The notes under the pieces are model-generated. The model was given only the letters and a program-made list of their open reading frames with translations, was not told the origin of the DNA and ran no database searches. The position numbers and the translations under genes were made by a program. Shown in pieces: positions 7,753-20,599 of a stretch of DNA of 64,000 nt. The stretch is from JBDFMH01 sp047238125 (GTDB lineage: Bacteria; Pseudomonadota; Alphaproteobacteria; Sphingomonadales; Sphingomonadaceae), in contig NZ_JBDFMH010000001.1 in assembly GCF_047238125.1 (NCBI RefSeq), forward strand, positions 2,294,001 through 2,358,000. The letters are read 5' to 3'. Within the stretch, counting starts at the first letter, position 1, and each line of letters begins with the position of its first letter.

Positions 7753-8820
7753 TTAGGCAGCGTGTGTCATGCGGGAGCGCAGCATCGCCAGAAGCGCGTC
7801 CGTACCAGGTTCTGCACCATTGGCATGCTTCCGGCCGGCGCCGCGCACAAGCTCGGCTTGCCGATGGCCCGGAACCGCACCGTAGCTGGTGAAAGTCGTC
7901 AGCACATCGGCATGGCCCAGATTCTGCGAAATCGCCTTCAGCTCTTCGGCTGAAAGGTTCGCCGCCATGAAGTGACGAACCAGCATGTCGCGGAAGCTGT
8001 GCGGGTTGAAGTAGGGCAGACCCGCCAGCGCGAAGGCGCGGCGGAATGCCTCGCGCACCGGTTCGCTCGTGCTCCAGCCATGCGCGTGAAGGCCTGTGGG
8101 AGCGAAGCCCCCCGCCGGATCAAGCGCAATGGCGGTGGCCGGGAACAGCGCACCGCCTAGCCCGCGCGTCACATCGGCACTCAGCGCGGTGTGCCAGTCG
8201 GTGACGATGCCCAGCGCCCGCTCGCTCACCGGCATGAAGTAGGTGCGAAACGTCTTCGCGAACTTGGTCCGCACCGTTCGCGCGTCCTGATCTACATAGC
8301 CGCCCGCTAGGTCGACGTGAAACAGACAAAGCGACGTCAGGGCGGTGACCCGCGTCCCCGTCAGCATGGTGAAGGCGATCAGCGCCCGGTCGCGACGCTG
8401 CACGATCGTGTCGGCGGGCATGAGGGAAAGGACGTGCTCGACCTGTTCGAGCGTCGGCACCGCCTTATCTCGCCGGGCCCGCGCCACCGCCACGTCCTTG
8501 TCGCTCAGGTTGAAGTAGTCCGCATCGGCATAGGCGATGTGCGACTTGAAGCCGGGCAGGTGCGCCAGCCAGAAGAAGAAGGCGCGCAGGTCGCGGAGCG
8601 TGGACAACATGGTCGCCTTGCTCAGCCGCTCCCCCGTCCGCGCATTCACTGCCTCCGCCAACCGCCGCTTGAAGGCGACCGCCTGTTCGCGGTGGAAGCG
8701 CCGGAACTCCTTGCGACCGGTCGACTCCTCGAAGCGCGCGAGCGACTTTGCAACCGCGTCGATCGTCGCCTCGTCGCGGCCCCTCGCCTCCTTCAGATAG
8801 CGATAGTAATCGCGCTTCAC
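7753..8820 (-). CDS. Second tyrosine recombinase (XerC-like)
   Basis: This is a 355-aa site-specific recombinase with an N-terminal SAM-like core-binding domain (about 1-110) and a C-terminal catalytic domain. Catalytic residues are visible: R in LTGTRVTALTSL, H-x-x-R in HSFRDML, H in NLGHADV and the nucleophile Y in FTSYGAV. The start is GTG 8820. It lies 26 bases after the HTH/zinc-ribbon gene and reads the same way, so the two probably form one module. It lacks the DUF4102 arm-binding domain of the 10332 integrase, so it is unlikely to be the tRNA-targeting enzyme. It may be a remnant of an older element or move a sub-module. Confidence 0.9.
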   Translation of the reverse strand: MKRDYYRYLKEARGRDEATIDAVAKSLARFEESTGRKEFRRFHREQAVAFKRRLAEAVNARTGERLSKATMLSTLRDLRAFFFWLAHLPGFKSHIAYADADYFNLSDKDVAVARARRDKAVPTLEQVEHVLSLMPADTIVQRRDRALIAFTMLTGTRVTALTSLCLFHVDLAGGYVDQDARTVRTKFAKTFRTYFMPVSERALGIVTDWHTALSADVTRGLGGALFPATAIALDPAGGFAPTGLHAHGWSTSEPVREAFRRAFALAGLPYFNPHSFRDMLVRHFMAANLSAEELKAISQNLGHADVLTTFTSYGAVPGHRQAELVRGAGRKHANGAEPGTDALLAMLRSRMTHAA

Positions 8821-8846
8821 CCGCTCATTTGCGGCGTTGTGCTACG

Positions 8847-9341
8847 TCATGTCATCGCCTGCCTTTCCAAGTCACAGTTCAGGGAGCGCGAGGGGCTGCT
8901 CTTTAGGCGTGGCAGTGCTTGCGCGATTTGGACGTCGCAGCCGGGCAGGATGGTCGTAAGCGAAGCCTTGGCGGCCCGGCGATGCATAACGGTTTCGCAG
9001 GTGGCGCAGATCGCACGGACGTTGCCGCCAGTGGCGTTGATAGGAATGTAATCGACCATGCCCAGAGCCGGCGGCCGGGGCACGCGGCATTTCAAGCAAT
9101 AGAGCGTGCCCGGCGGACAAGGCGACTTCCGGCTGGCGCTACGTTCCGACAGAAACGCGCGGATGGCGACGCCGTGGAATAGGACCGGCCGGCGGCCATC
9201 GAGCGGTTTCAGCCCATCGCGCTGCCAATGACGCACCGTGTTCTTGTGCACGCCCAAACGCGCCGCCAGCTCTGCCACGTCATAGGTGCGGTTGAGCTTG
9301 ACGGTGTTCGGGCCAGCCCGCCGCAGGGCCATGGCGACCAC
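8847..9341 (-). CDS. HTH protein with zinc ribbon, partner of the second recombinase
   Basis: The 164-aa protein has an excisionase/MerR-like HTH near its N-terminus (YDVAELAARLGVHKNTVRHW), then a wing and ARS-rich linker. A C-terminal zinc ribbon is suggested by two CxxC knuckles, CLKC and CATC, about 40 residues apart. It lies directly upstream of the XerC-like recombinase and is probably co-transcribed with it and with the AlpA-like gene at 9343, whose stop is one base away. A DNA-binding accessory role in recombination or regulation is inferred. It is not a family I can name. Confidence 0.7.
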   Translation of the reverse strand: MVAMALRRAGPNTVKLNRTYDVAELAARLGVHKNTVRHWQRDGLKPLDGRRPVLFHGVAIRAFLSERSASRKSPCPPGTLYCLKCRVPRPPALGMVDYIPINATGGNVRAICATCETVMHRRAAKASLTTILPGCDVQIAQALPRLKSSPSRSLNCDLERQAMT

Positions 9342-9342
9342 C

Positions 9343-9510
9343 CTAACCCTGCGAAGCGATCAGCCGGCGCACCGACTCCGCCTTCACCAGCCGCCGCCGA
9401 CCCAGCTTGAACGCTTCCAACCGGCCATCGGCGATCATCGCGTAAACGGTTGTGCGACCAAGGCCCAACGCCCGGACCGTGTCACTAATCGAAATCGCCA
9501 ACTGTTCCAT
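9343..9510 (-). CDS. AlpA/excisionase-like HTH protein
   Basis: This 55-aa protein has an HTH_17-type winged helix: ISISDTVRALGLGRTTVYAM then GRLEAFKLGRRRLVKAESV. I chose ATG 9510, giving a protein that is one compact domain; an upstream in-frame start adds residues with no domain. Its stop lies one base before the next HTH gene. It is the best candidate recombination directionality factor for one of the two recombinases. Confidence 0.75.
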   Translation of the reverse strand: MEQLAISISDTVRALGLGRTTVYAMIADGRLEAFKLGRRRLVKAESVRRLIASQG

Positions 9511-9612
9511 ATGGCTGCACTCCAGTCGCCGGCGGGTGCCAGCGAACACGGCGATGCACTTGCCGGGAGAGAGTTTGGATCACGGCCGGAAAGGAGCGAA
9601 AACGGGCGGGAA

Positions 9613-10293
9613 CTACAGCTCCAGCTTGTTGGCAAGTCGGCGCGCTCTGGCGCGAACAGTGCTCGACGCGGCATCGTGCCCGTTTGCCGTGATCCATTCC
9701 GCCATCGCCCGTTCGACGTCCGCTTGTGTTTTGGGGTGCAAGGTGCCGTCGTAAAGCTGCGCTGCGATAGAGGCCCACATATCGTCCCAGAACTCAGCCG
9801 GCGGACGACCGCCGACCCGCCCTTTCGGCGAGGGACGCTGATTGTCCGGCGGCTCTGCTTCTGCTTCGAAATCGTAGCGCTCGACTTCCAAGCGCTGTTC
9901 GACCTCGTCCTTGATCTTTTGCAGCTCGCGTTGGCCTATATCGGAAGTCGCCGACGATGCGCCTTGCAGCCTAAGCCCGGAGGATGTCCGAACGACCTCC
10001 TTAAGCTCGTCCTCACAAGCGCGAAGCCAGCGCCGCATCCCGCTCGCCACTTCCTCAAAGGCCGCTGGCGTCCGCGACACCCCGGCCGCTTTAGAGATTA
10101 GCTCCGTAAGTAGCAGGTTGGTCGCACGCTGCATTTCGGCCACGGCGACCACAATCGTGCTTCCGGACGCTAAGCGCCCCGCTTTCGAATGACTGGCATA
10201 GACCCGTTGCAGCGCCAGCGCCAAAACCGACCGGCTACTAGTAGATGACAAAGCTATGATCCGGCCGATTTGCTCGCGCTGGCGCTCGTTCAT
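9613..10293 (-). CDS. Hypothetical protein between recombinase modules
   Basis: The 226-aa soluble protein is of unrecognised function. It is rich in charged residues, with a helical N-terminal half (about 1-110) and a C-terminal segment (about 165-226; FWDDMWASIAAQLYDG, then VERAMAEWI, ending in VRARARRLANKL) that looks like a small helical DNA-binding domain. ATG 10293 is preferred because residues upstream of it in the same frame overlap the integrase gene and look non-coding. It lies 38 bases downstream of the integrase and is probably co-transcribed with it. Confidence 0.6.
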   Translation of the reverse strand: MNERQREQIGRIIALSSTSSRSVLALALQRVYASHSKAGRLASGSTIVVAVAEMQRATNLLLTELISKAAGVSRTPAAFEEVASGMRRWLRACEDELKEVVRTSSGLRLQGASSATSDIGQRELQKIKDEVEQRLEVERYDFEAEAEPPDNQRPSPKGRVGGRPPAEFWDDMWASIAAQLYDGTLHPKTQADVERAMAEWITANGHDAASSTVRARARRLANKLEL

Positions 10294-10331
10294 CCGCCCA
10301 TGTTCGCGGACGTACGATCGCCTGTCGAGCC

Positions 10332-11549
10332 TTATACCGTGACGGTGAACGGCAGAACGGTGGCTCCATCCCGTAGCGTGTCGAGCTTGTCGCTCCACCA
10401 TTGCGCCATCCGGACACGCTCGTCCCAATGGGCTCCGCGATGGTAAGCCGCCCGTACCTGATCGCTATCCCGATGAGCCAGCGCCCGCTCGATTGCGTCA
10501 GGGTGCCATTTTCCCGACTCGTTCAAAAGCGTGCTCGCCATCGCGCGGAAGCCGTGGGCCGTCATTTCGTCGGCACCGAAGCCCATGCGACGGAGCGCGG
10601 CGGTTGCCGTGTTCTCCGACAATGGCCGATCGCGTTTGCCCATGGCCGGGAACACTAGCCGTCCGCCGCCGGTCAACCCGCGCAGCTCGCCAAGGATCGT
10701 GAGCGCCTGACGGGATAGCGGGACAACATGCTCGCGCCGCTTCTTCATCCGCGCCGCCGGTATGCGCCAGACGTTCGCCTCCAGATAGAACTCGCTCCAC
10801 TCCGCTTGGCGAAGCTCGCCGGGCCGGACAAAGACGTGGGGAGAAAGCGCCAGCGCCAGCCGCGTGACCGGCTGGCCGGAGTAACCGTCAATGGCTCGCA
10901 GCAACTCGCCGATCCGCTTGGGATCGACAATCGCGGACAGGTTCTTTGGCTTGGGCGACGCAACCGCACCAAGCAACAGCCCGGCCGGATCGGCCTTGGC
11001 ACGGGCGGTGGCGACGGCATAGCGGAACACGCGACTGGCGAACGCGCGGGTCCGGCGTGCTGTCTCCAGATTACCTTGCGCTTCCTGCTTCTTCAGGACG
11101 GCGAGCAGTTCGTGCGGCTCCACCTGATCGACCGGACGGTGGCCGATCGCCGATTGCAGCCACTCACGCGCCCAGTGAAGCTTCGCAATCGTTGTAGGCG
11201 CGCGCCCCTCGCGTTCAGTCTTGTTGACATACTCCAGAGCCACGGCCCCAAACGTCGTTCCCGCCGCCAGCTTGGCCGCAACCCGCTCTCGCCGCTTCGC
11301 TGCCGCCGGATCGTCGCCCGCGCCAGCCTTAGTGCGTGCCTCATCCCGCGCCTTACGGGCCGCTCCCAGCGTCACATCGGTATATTTGCCAAGCGCCAGC
11401 TTCCTCTCGACGCCATGCGCGCGGTACTTCAACCGCCAAAGCTTACCACCTGCCTTGGTGACCAACAGATAGAGCCCGCCGCCGTCCGCAAGCTTGTAGT
11501 CCCGCTCCTTCGGCTTTGCCGCCCGGATCGCCGTATCGGTAAGCGCCAT
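10332..11549 (-). CDS. int: P4-type tyrosine integrase adjacent to tRNA-Leu
   Basis: The 405-aa integrase has the N-terminal DUF4102 arm-type DNA-binding domain (TDTAIRAAKPKERDYKLADG) with its usual GGGLYLLV segment, a SAM-like core-binding domain (about 100-190), and a catalytic domain with R in VRPGELRQAEW, H-x-x-R in HGFRAMA, H in LAHRD and the nucleophile Y in RAAYHRG. Such enzymes recombine an element with the 3' end of a tRNA gene. It reads away from tRNA-Leu, and its start is about 150 bases from it. The start is ATG 11549; upstream in-frame codons run into the GGGCCCCC arm sites. It is full length and appears intact. Confidence 0.95.
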   Translation of the reverse strand: MALTDTAIRAAKPKERDYKLADGGGLYLLVTKAGGKLWRLKYRAHGVERKLALGKYTDVTLGAARKARDEARTKAGAGDDPAAAKRRERVAAKLAAGTTFGAVALEYVNKTEREGRAPTTIAKLHWAREWLQSAIGHRPVDQVEPHELLAVLKKQEAQGNLETARRTRAFASRVFRYAVATARAKADPAGLLLGAVASPKPKNLSAIVDPKRIGELLRAIDGYSGQPVTRLALALSPHVFVRPGELRQAEWSEFYLEANVWRIPAARMKKRREHVVPLSRQALTILGELRGLTGGGRLVFPAMGKRDRPLSENTATAALRRMGFGADEMTAHGFRAMASTLLNESGKWHPDAIERALAHRDSDQVRAAYHRGAHWDERVRMAQWWSDKLDTLRDGATVLPFTVTV

Positions 11550-11563
11550 GTCAGGCCCTCCAG

Positions 11564-11586
11564 AAAGGGCCCCCAAAAAGGCCCCC
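11564..11586. repeat. Candidate integrase arm-type sites, right end
   Basis: AAAGGGCCCCC followed by an A-rich spacer and GGCCCCC repeats the pair at 178-200 in the same orientation. It sits between the integrase start and the attachment core, where P-arm sites are expected. Confidence 0.5.
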
Positions 11587-11696
11587 GTTTCGGCCCGGCT
11601 GTCGGCGAACGAAGGTGAACGCCAGCAACCATGCCACTGGCGAAAGTGTCAGAAAACCTAGGGTTTGTCGACCTGTGGCGGCCACCCGCGAACAGG

Positions 11697-11720
11697 TAAA
11701 TGGTGCCCAGAAGAGGACTC
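11697..11720. repeat. Right attachment site (tRNA-Leu 3' end)
   Basis: The tRNA 3' end and four following bases form the better-preserved copy of the repeat seen at 102-126. Integration here leaves the tRNA gene intact. Confidence 0.55.
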
Positions 11721-11787
11721 GAACCTCCACGACCTTGCGATCGCCAGCACCTGAAGCTGGTGCGTCTACCAATTCCGCCATCTGGGC
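11701..11787 (-). tRNA. tRNA-Leu (anticodon CAG)
   Basis: The 87-nt gene reads from GCCCAGA to TCTGGGC plus discriminator A and an encoded CCA. The anticodon stem CCAGC/GCTGG encloses the loop TTCAGGT, giving anticodon CAG. A long variable arm and the GGTTCGAGTCC T-arm are typical of class II tRNA-Leu. It is the integration target of the adjacent element. Confidence 0.97.
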
Positions 11788-11888
11788 ACGGGGTAGGCGG
11801 CGGCCTTTAGGGGTGGGGCGTTGGCCTTGTCAACCGCGTCCCGCATGGGGCATTGGCGCGCCGACACTCTTTTTTCGGGATGCTTTCC

Positions 11889-12824
11889 ATGTCCAGCCTG
11901 GTCACCCTGTTCGGCGGCGGCGGCTTCCTCGGCCGCTATGTCGCACGCGAACTGCTGCAGGCCGGCGCGCGGGTGCGCATCGCCGAGCGTGATCCCAAGC
12001 GTGCCTGGTTCGTGCGCTCGCAAGGCGGGCTCGGCCAGACCCAGTTCGCCGCCGCCGACCTGACCCGGCCGGACAGCGTGCGCCGCGCGGTCCAGGGATC
12101 GGACGCGGTGATCAACCTGGTCGGAATCCTGAAGGGGAATTTCGACGCGATCCATGTACGCGGGGCGGAAGCGGTGGCGCAGGCCGCGGAAGAAGCCGGT
12201 GCAGGCGCGTTCGTGCAGGTATCGGCGATCGGGGCGGACCCGGCATCGCCTTCCGCCTATGGCCGCAGCAAGGGCGAGGGCGAGGCCGCGGTCCGCGCCG
12301 CCTTCCCCCGGGCCACGATCATCCGGCCGTCGATCATCTTCGGCGCTGAGGACCAGTTCGTGAACCGCTTCGCCCAGCTGATCGCGATGCTGCCGGTGGT
12401 GCCGGTGATCCGTGGCGCCACGCGCTTCCAGCCGGCCTGGGCGGGCGATGTGGCGCGCGCGATCGCAGCCGCCGCCCTCGATCCGCGCGCGCATGGCGGC
12501 CAGGTCTACGAGCTGGGCGGCCCGGAGACGATCAGCATGCTCGAGCTCAATCGCTGGATCGCGGAGGAGATCGGCCGTTCGCCCGCTATCGTCGAGGTGC
12601 CGGACGAGGCATCGCGGCTGATGGCGAAGGTAGGAGATTGGCTGCCGGGCGCGCCGATCACATCCGATCAATTGCGGATGCTGGCGCAGGACAATGTCGT
12701 CGCGCCGGCTGCGCAAGGCTTCGCGGCGTTCGGCATCGCGCCGAAGCCGATGGCCAGCATCATGCCGCGCATACTGGTCCAGTATCGCCGCCAGGGCCGC
12801 TTCGCCAAGCGCCAGTCGGCCTGA
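11889..12824 (+). CDS. NDUFA9-like NAD(P)-binding protein (atypical SDR)
   Basis: The 311-aa Rossmann-fold protein begins with the dinucleotide-binding motif GGGGFLGRYVA and has the DLTRPDS acidic segment and a YGRSKGEGE motif (Y-x-x-x-K). This matches the complex I NDUFA9/39-kDa-like family of atypical short-chain dehydrogenases, found in alphaproteobacteria as free-standing proteins with a likely role in respiratory-chain assembly or quinone biology. ATG 11889 is chosen because the Rossmann motif begins at once; ATG 11880 is also possible. uppP follows after four bases, so the two are an operon. Confidence 0.85.
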   Translation: MSSLVTLFGGGGFLGRYVARELLQAGARVRIAERDPKRAWFVRSQGGLGQTQFAAADLTRPDSVRRAVQGSDAVINLVGILKGNFDAIHVRGAEAVAQAAEEAGAGAFVQVSAIGADPASPSAYGRSKGEGEAAVRAAFPRATIIRPSIIFGAEDQFVNRFAQLIAMLPVVPVIRGATRFQPAWAGDVARAIAAAALDPRAHGGQVYELGGPETISMLELNRWIAEEIGRSPAIVEVPDEASRLMAKVGDWLPGAPITSDQLRMLAQDNVVAPAAQGFAAFGIAPKPMASIMPRILVQYRRQGRFAKRQSA

Positions 12825-12828
12825 CCGG

Positions 12829-13626
12829 ATGGAATGGCTGACCGCGATCATCCTCGGCATCGTCGAGGGGATCACCGAGTTCCTGCCCGTCTCCTCGACC
12901 GGGCACCTGATCCTGGCGACGGAGCTGATGGGCTATGATGCCGCGCGCTGGGCGGTGTTCAACATCGCGATCCAGCCCGGTGCGATCCTGGCCATCGTCG
13001 TCCTGTACTGGCGCACCTTCGTGGCGGTCACGCGCGGGCTGCTGAAGTGGGAAGCGCAATCCGTGGCGTTTGTGCGCAACCTGTTGCTGGCCTTCTTTCC
13101 GGCCGTAGTGCTCGGGCTCGCGTTCGGCGACCAGATCGATGCGCTGCTGGAGAATGCGATCGTCGTCGCCTGGGCGCTGATCGTGGGCGGGATCGCGATC
13201 CTGATCGTCGAGCGGCTCGCCAAGACCGACAATGTGCTCGGCATCTCGGGGGTGTCGGTTCCTCAATCGATCAAGATCGGGCTCGTCCAGTGCATGGCGA
13301 TGGTACCCGGCGTCAGCCGGTCCGGCGCGACGATCATGGGCGCGATGGCGCTCGGGATCGATCGCCGCACCGCGGCCGATTTCAGCTTCTTTCTCGCGCT
13401 GCCGACGCTGATGGGAGCCACCGTGCTTCAGCTTTACAAACATCGCGATGCCGTGACGGCCGGCGATATCCAGCTGATCGCGATCGGGTTCGTCGTGTCG
13501 TTTCTCGTCGCACTCGCGGTGGTGAAGGCGTTTCTTGCGGTGGTCACGCGTTATGGATTCGGGCCGTTCGCTTGGTACCGCATCATCGCTGGCAGTGCTG
13601 CGCTCGCATGGTTGACGTTAAGATAG
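12829..13626 (+). CDS. uppP: Undecaprenyl-diphosphate phosphatase
   Basis: This integral membrane enzyme dephosphorylates undecaprenyl diphosphate to recycle the lipid carrier of peptidoglycan and O-antigen synthesis. The 265-aa protein shows both family signatures: GIVEGITEFLPVSSTGH at the N-terminus and PGVSRSGATIMG about residue 160. About eight hydrophobic segments are present. The length is typical of BacA/UppP. ATG 12829 is four bases after the upstream stop. Confidence 0.97.
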   Translation: MEWLTAIILGIVEGITEFLPVSSTGHLILATELMGYDAARWAVFNIAIQPGAILAIVVLYWRTFVAVTRGLLKWEAQSVAFVRNLLLAFFPAVVLGLAFGDQIDALLENAIVVAWALIVGGIAILIVERLAKTDNVLGISGVSVPQSIKIGLVQCMAMVPGVSRSGATIMGAMALGIDRRTAADFSFFLALPTLMGATVLQLYKHRDAVTAGDIQLIAIGFVVSFLVALAVVKAFLAVVTRYGFGPFAWYRIIAGSAALAWLTLR

Positions 13627-13780
13627 TCTCATATCGGGCCTAATCGTTCGTGCACCCCCTTTGATTTTCTGGACTGCATGCTCAACAGTGATAATTAGGT
13701 CAGCTTTGCTCACCTACTGGGTTGATTTGACGTGACTCGGCGAAAAACATCTGCAACTGGCATGGCCAAGGAGGCACTCC

Positions 13781-15235
13781 ATGGCTCAGAGCAAGATGCT
13801 GTCGTTCGTTCAGGTCGGCCAGCAATATCCTGACAAGCGATCGGCTGCCGAGCGTGCAGAAGATTTCCGGGAAATCGCTCGCAAATACGCTGAAGCCAAA
13901 GCCGAGGAGCAGGCATCGCGCTGTTCGCAGTGCGGCGTGCCCTATTGTTCGACTCACTGCCCGCTGCACAATCACATTCCGGACTGGCTGCGACTGACTG
14001 CCGAAGGACGGTTGCGCGAGGCTTATGAGCTCAGCAACGCGACCTCGACCATGCCCGAGATCTGCGGCCGCATCTGCCCGCAGGATCGGCTGTGCGAAGG
14101 CAATTGCGTCATCGAATTTTCTGGCCACGGCGCGGTCACGATCGGATCGATCGAGAAGTTCATCACCGATACTGCCTGGGCCGAAGGCTGGGTGGAGCCT
14201 GTCGCCTGCCTGCCTGATCGCGGCCAGTCGATCGGCGTGATCGGCGCGGGCCCCGCTGGCCTGACCACTGCCGAACTGATGCGCGCGCGCGGCTATGAAG
14301 TGCATGTCTATGATCGCCACGATCGGATGGGCGGGCTGCTGACCTACGGCATCCCCGGCTTCAAGCTGGAAAAGGATGTGGTGATGCGCCGCGTCCAGCG
14401 GCTGAAGGATGCCGGAATCCATTTCCACGAAGGATTCGAGGTCGGCCGCGATGCCACGATGGCGGAGCTGCGCGAACGCCACGATGCGCTGCTGGTGGCG
14501 ACGGGCGTCTACAAGCCGCGCGCGATCAAGGCGCCGGGCGTTGGCGCGGCCGGCGTGGTGGAGGCGCTCGATTATCTCACCGCATCCAACCGCAACGGCT
14601 TCGGCGATCAGGTGCCCGCGTTCGACGATGGCAGCCTGAATGCCGCCGGCAAGCATGTGGTGGTGATCGGCGGCGGGGATACCGCGATGGATTGCGTGCG
14701 CACCGCGATCCGCCAGGGCGCCGAATTGGTGAAGTGCCTCTATCGCCGCGATCGCGCCAACATGCCCGGATCGCAACGCGAAGTTGCCAATGCGGAAGAG
14801 GAAGGCGTCGAGTTTGTCTGGCTGTCCGCGCCGGAGGGCTTCGATGCCGAGGATCGGGTGACGGGCGTGCGCGCCACCAAGATGCGGCTGGGCGCCGCCG
14901 ATGCCAGCGGCCGTCGCGCGCCCGAGCCCGATCCCGGCAGCGCCTATCGGATGGATGCCGATCTGGTGATCAAGGCGCTGGGCTTCGATGCGGAGGATCT
15001 GCCCCGGCTGTTCGGCGCGCCTGAACTGTCGGTCACGCGCTGGGGCACGCTGCGCGTCGATCACAAAACGATGATGTCGAGCATGGACGGCGTGTTCGCC
15101 GCCGGCGATATCGTGCGCGGCGCATCGCTGGTCGTCTGGGCGATCCGCGACGGCCGCGACGTGGCGGACCGGATGCACGCCTGGCTGAAGGCGAAGGCCC
15201 CGGCGAAGGCACAGCGCGCGCTGGAGACGGCGTGA
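13781..15235 (+). CDS. gltD: Glutamate synthase [NADPH] small subunit
   Basis: The beta subunit of NADPH-GOGAT oxidises NADPH and passes electrons via FAD and two [4Fe-4S] clusters to GltB. The 484-aa protein has the N-terminal cluster cysteines (CSQCGVPYCSTHC and CGRICPQDRLCEGNC), the FAD-binding GVIGAGPAGL at about 150, and the NADPH-binding VVIGGGDTAMDC at about 295. A strong ribosome binding site (AAGGAGG) precedes ATG 13781. It is separated from gltB by one small gene, and the whole set is probably one transcript. Confidence 0.97.
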   Translation: MAQSKMLSFVQVGQQYPDKRSAAERAEDFREIARKYAEAKAEEQASRCSQCGVPYCSTHCPLHNHIPDWLRLTAEGRLREAYELSNATSTMPEICGRICPQDRLCEGNCVIEFSGHGAVTIGSIEKFITDTAWAEGWVEPVACLPDRGQSIGVIGAGPAGLTTAELMRARGYEVHVYDRHDRMGGLLTYGIPGFKLEKDVVMRRVQRLKDAGIHFHEGFEVGRDATMAELRERHDALLVATGVYKPRAIKAPGVGAAGVVEALDYLTASNRNGFGDQVPAFDDGSLNAAGKHVVVIGGGDTAMDCVRTAIRQGAELVKCLYRRDRANMPGSQREVANAEEEGVEFVWLSAPEGFDAEDRVTGVRATKMRLGAADASGRRAPEPDPGSAYRMDADLVIKALGFDAEDLPRLFGAPELSVTRWGTLRVDHKTMMSSMDGVFAAGDIVRGASLVVWAIRDGRDVADRMHAWLKAKAPAKAQRALETA

Positions 15236-15894
15236 TGCGGGGTGTTTTCGGTGGCGCGCTGCTGCTGTTCACATGTGCGGTGCCGTCGGAGGCGCAGCCT
15301 GCCCCATCCTCAGCCACGACGCCGGCTGCCGTCGATGGGGCAAGGATCGCTGCGGCCCGCCCGGTGGTCGACCGCATCTGGCCGCTCGGCACTTATCGCA
15401 AGATGATGGATGGCATGGCCGGCGGCGTGATGGATGCGATCCTGACGCAATCTTTCGGCATGAAGGCCAAGGATATTGCCGGCATGTCGGGCGATCCGAA
15501 GGCCGCCGCGGTAGCTGGCGACGAAACCGTCGGTGATCTGGCTGCCAAGGCCGATCCTGCGTTTCGCGAACGCATGAAGATCACGCTGGACGTGATGATG
15601 CGCGAGATGACGGGACTGATGACCGCGGTCGAGCCGCAGGTGCGTGATGCGCTTGCTCGCAGCTATGCGCGCCGCTTCACCGTCGATCAGCTGACCGATC
15701 TCGCGCGCTTTTTCGCTACGCCGACCGGGGCCGCCTATGCCGAGCAATCGATGCTGGTTTACGCGGATCCGGAAATGATCGGCGCGATGCAGAGCTTCAC
15801 GCCCGAGCTGATGAAGGCCATGCCGGCGATCATGAAGAAGGTGGACGCCGCGACCGCACACCTGCCGCCGCCGCCCAAGCGCCCGCAGCCCTGA
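15235..15894 (+). CDS. DUF2059 domain-containing exported protein
   Basis: The 219-aa protein has an N-terminal signal peptide (hydrophobic GALLLFTCAV, cleavage near SEAQ), so it is probably periplasmic. The C-terminal half fits DUF2059: a helical region with YARRFTVDQLTDLARFFATPTGAAY, the family's usual core. The function of DUF2059 is unknown. ATG 15235 overlaps the gltD stop (TGATG); a GTG three bases upstream is the alternative. It lies between gltD and gltB. Confidence 0.8.
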   Translation: MRGVFGGALLLFTCAVPSEAQPAPSSATTPAAVDGARIAAARPVVDRIWPLGTYRKMMDGMAGGVMDAILTQSFGMKAKDIAGMSGDPKAAAVAGDETVGDLAAKADPAFRERMKITLDVMMREMTGLMTAVEPQVRDALARSYARRFTVDQLTDLARFFATPTGAAYAEQSMLVYADPEMIGAMQSFTPELMKAMPAIMKKVDAATAHLPPPPKRPQP

Positions 15895-15925
15895 TCCCTC
15901 ACGCGATACGACTGGGAACGACGCC

Positions 15926-20449
<4,524 letters not shown>

Positions 20450-20454
20450 TCTCC

Positions 20455-20594
20455 GCCGCCCCTGCGCAGGCAGGGGCCCATGGCTATCGAACAGGCCACC
20501 TCGCAGTTGGACGTGGCAGACGATATTTCGGCCACTTTTGTGAGGCGATCCGGCAAATCGAACAGCCATGGGCCCTGCCTGCGCAGGGGCGACG
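20455..20594. repeat. Palindromic intergenic repeat (REP/MITE-like)
   Basis: Arms of about 30 bases at 20455-20485 and 20564-20593 are near-perfect inverted repeats built on CCCTGCGCAGGCAGGG-CCCATGGCT, with one missing base. About 78 bases lie between them. The element fills the gap between the convergent gltB and transglutaminase genes and could act as a bidirectional terminator. It resembles the dispersed palindromes common in sphingomonad genomes. No other copy was seen in this window. Confidence 0.75.
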
Positions 20595-20599
20595 GGTGG

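Larger units (their letters stand above)
102..11720. mobile_element. Integrated element at tRNA-Leu carrying a restriction-modification cargo
   Basis: The element lies between a degenerate copy of the tRNA-Leu 3' end at 102-126 and the intact tRNA-Leu gene at 11701-11787. A P4-type integrase gene is adjacent to the tRNA and reads away from it, the usual layout for tRNA-targeted genomic islands. Paired GGGCCCCC sites sit just inside both ends. Contents are two small excisionase-like genes, a second tyrosine recombinase module and a five-gene defence operon. No conjugation or phage structural genes are present, so this is a genomic island or mobilisable element rather than a complete ICE or prophage. 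The left limit is less certain than the right because the left repeat is imperfect. Confidence 0.7.
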
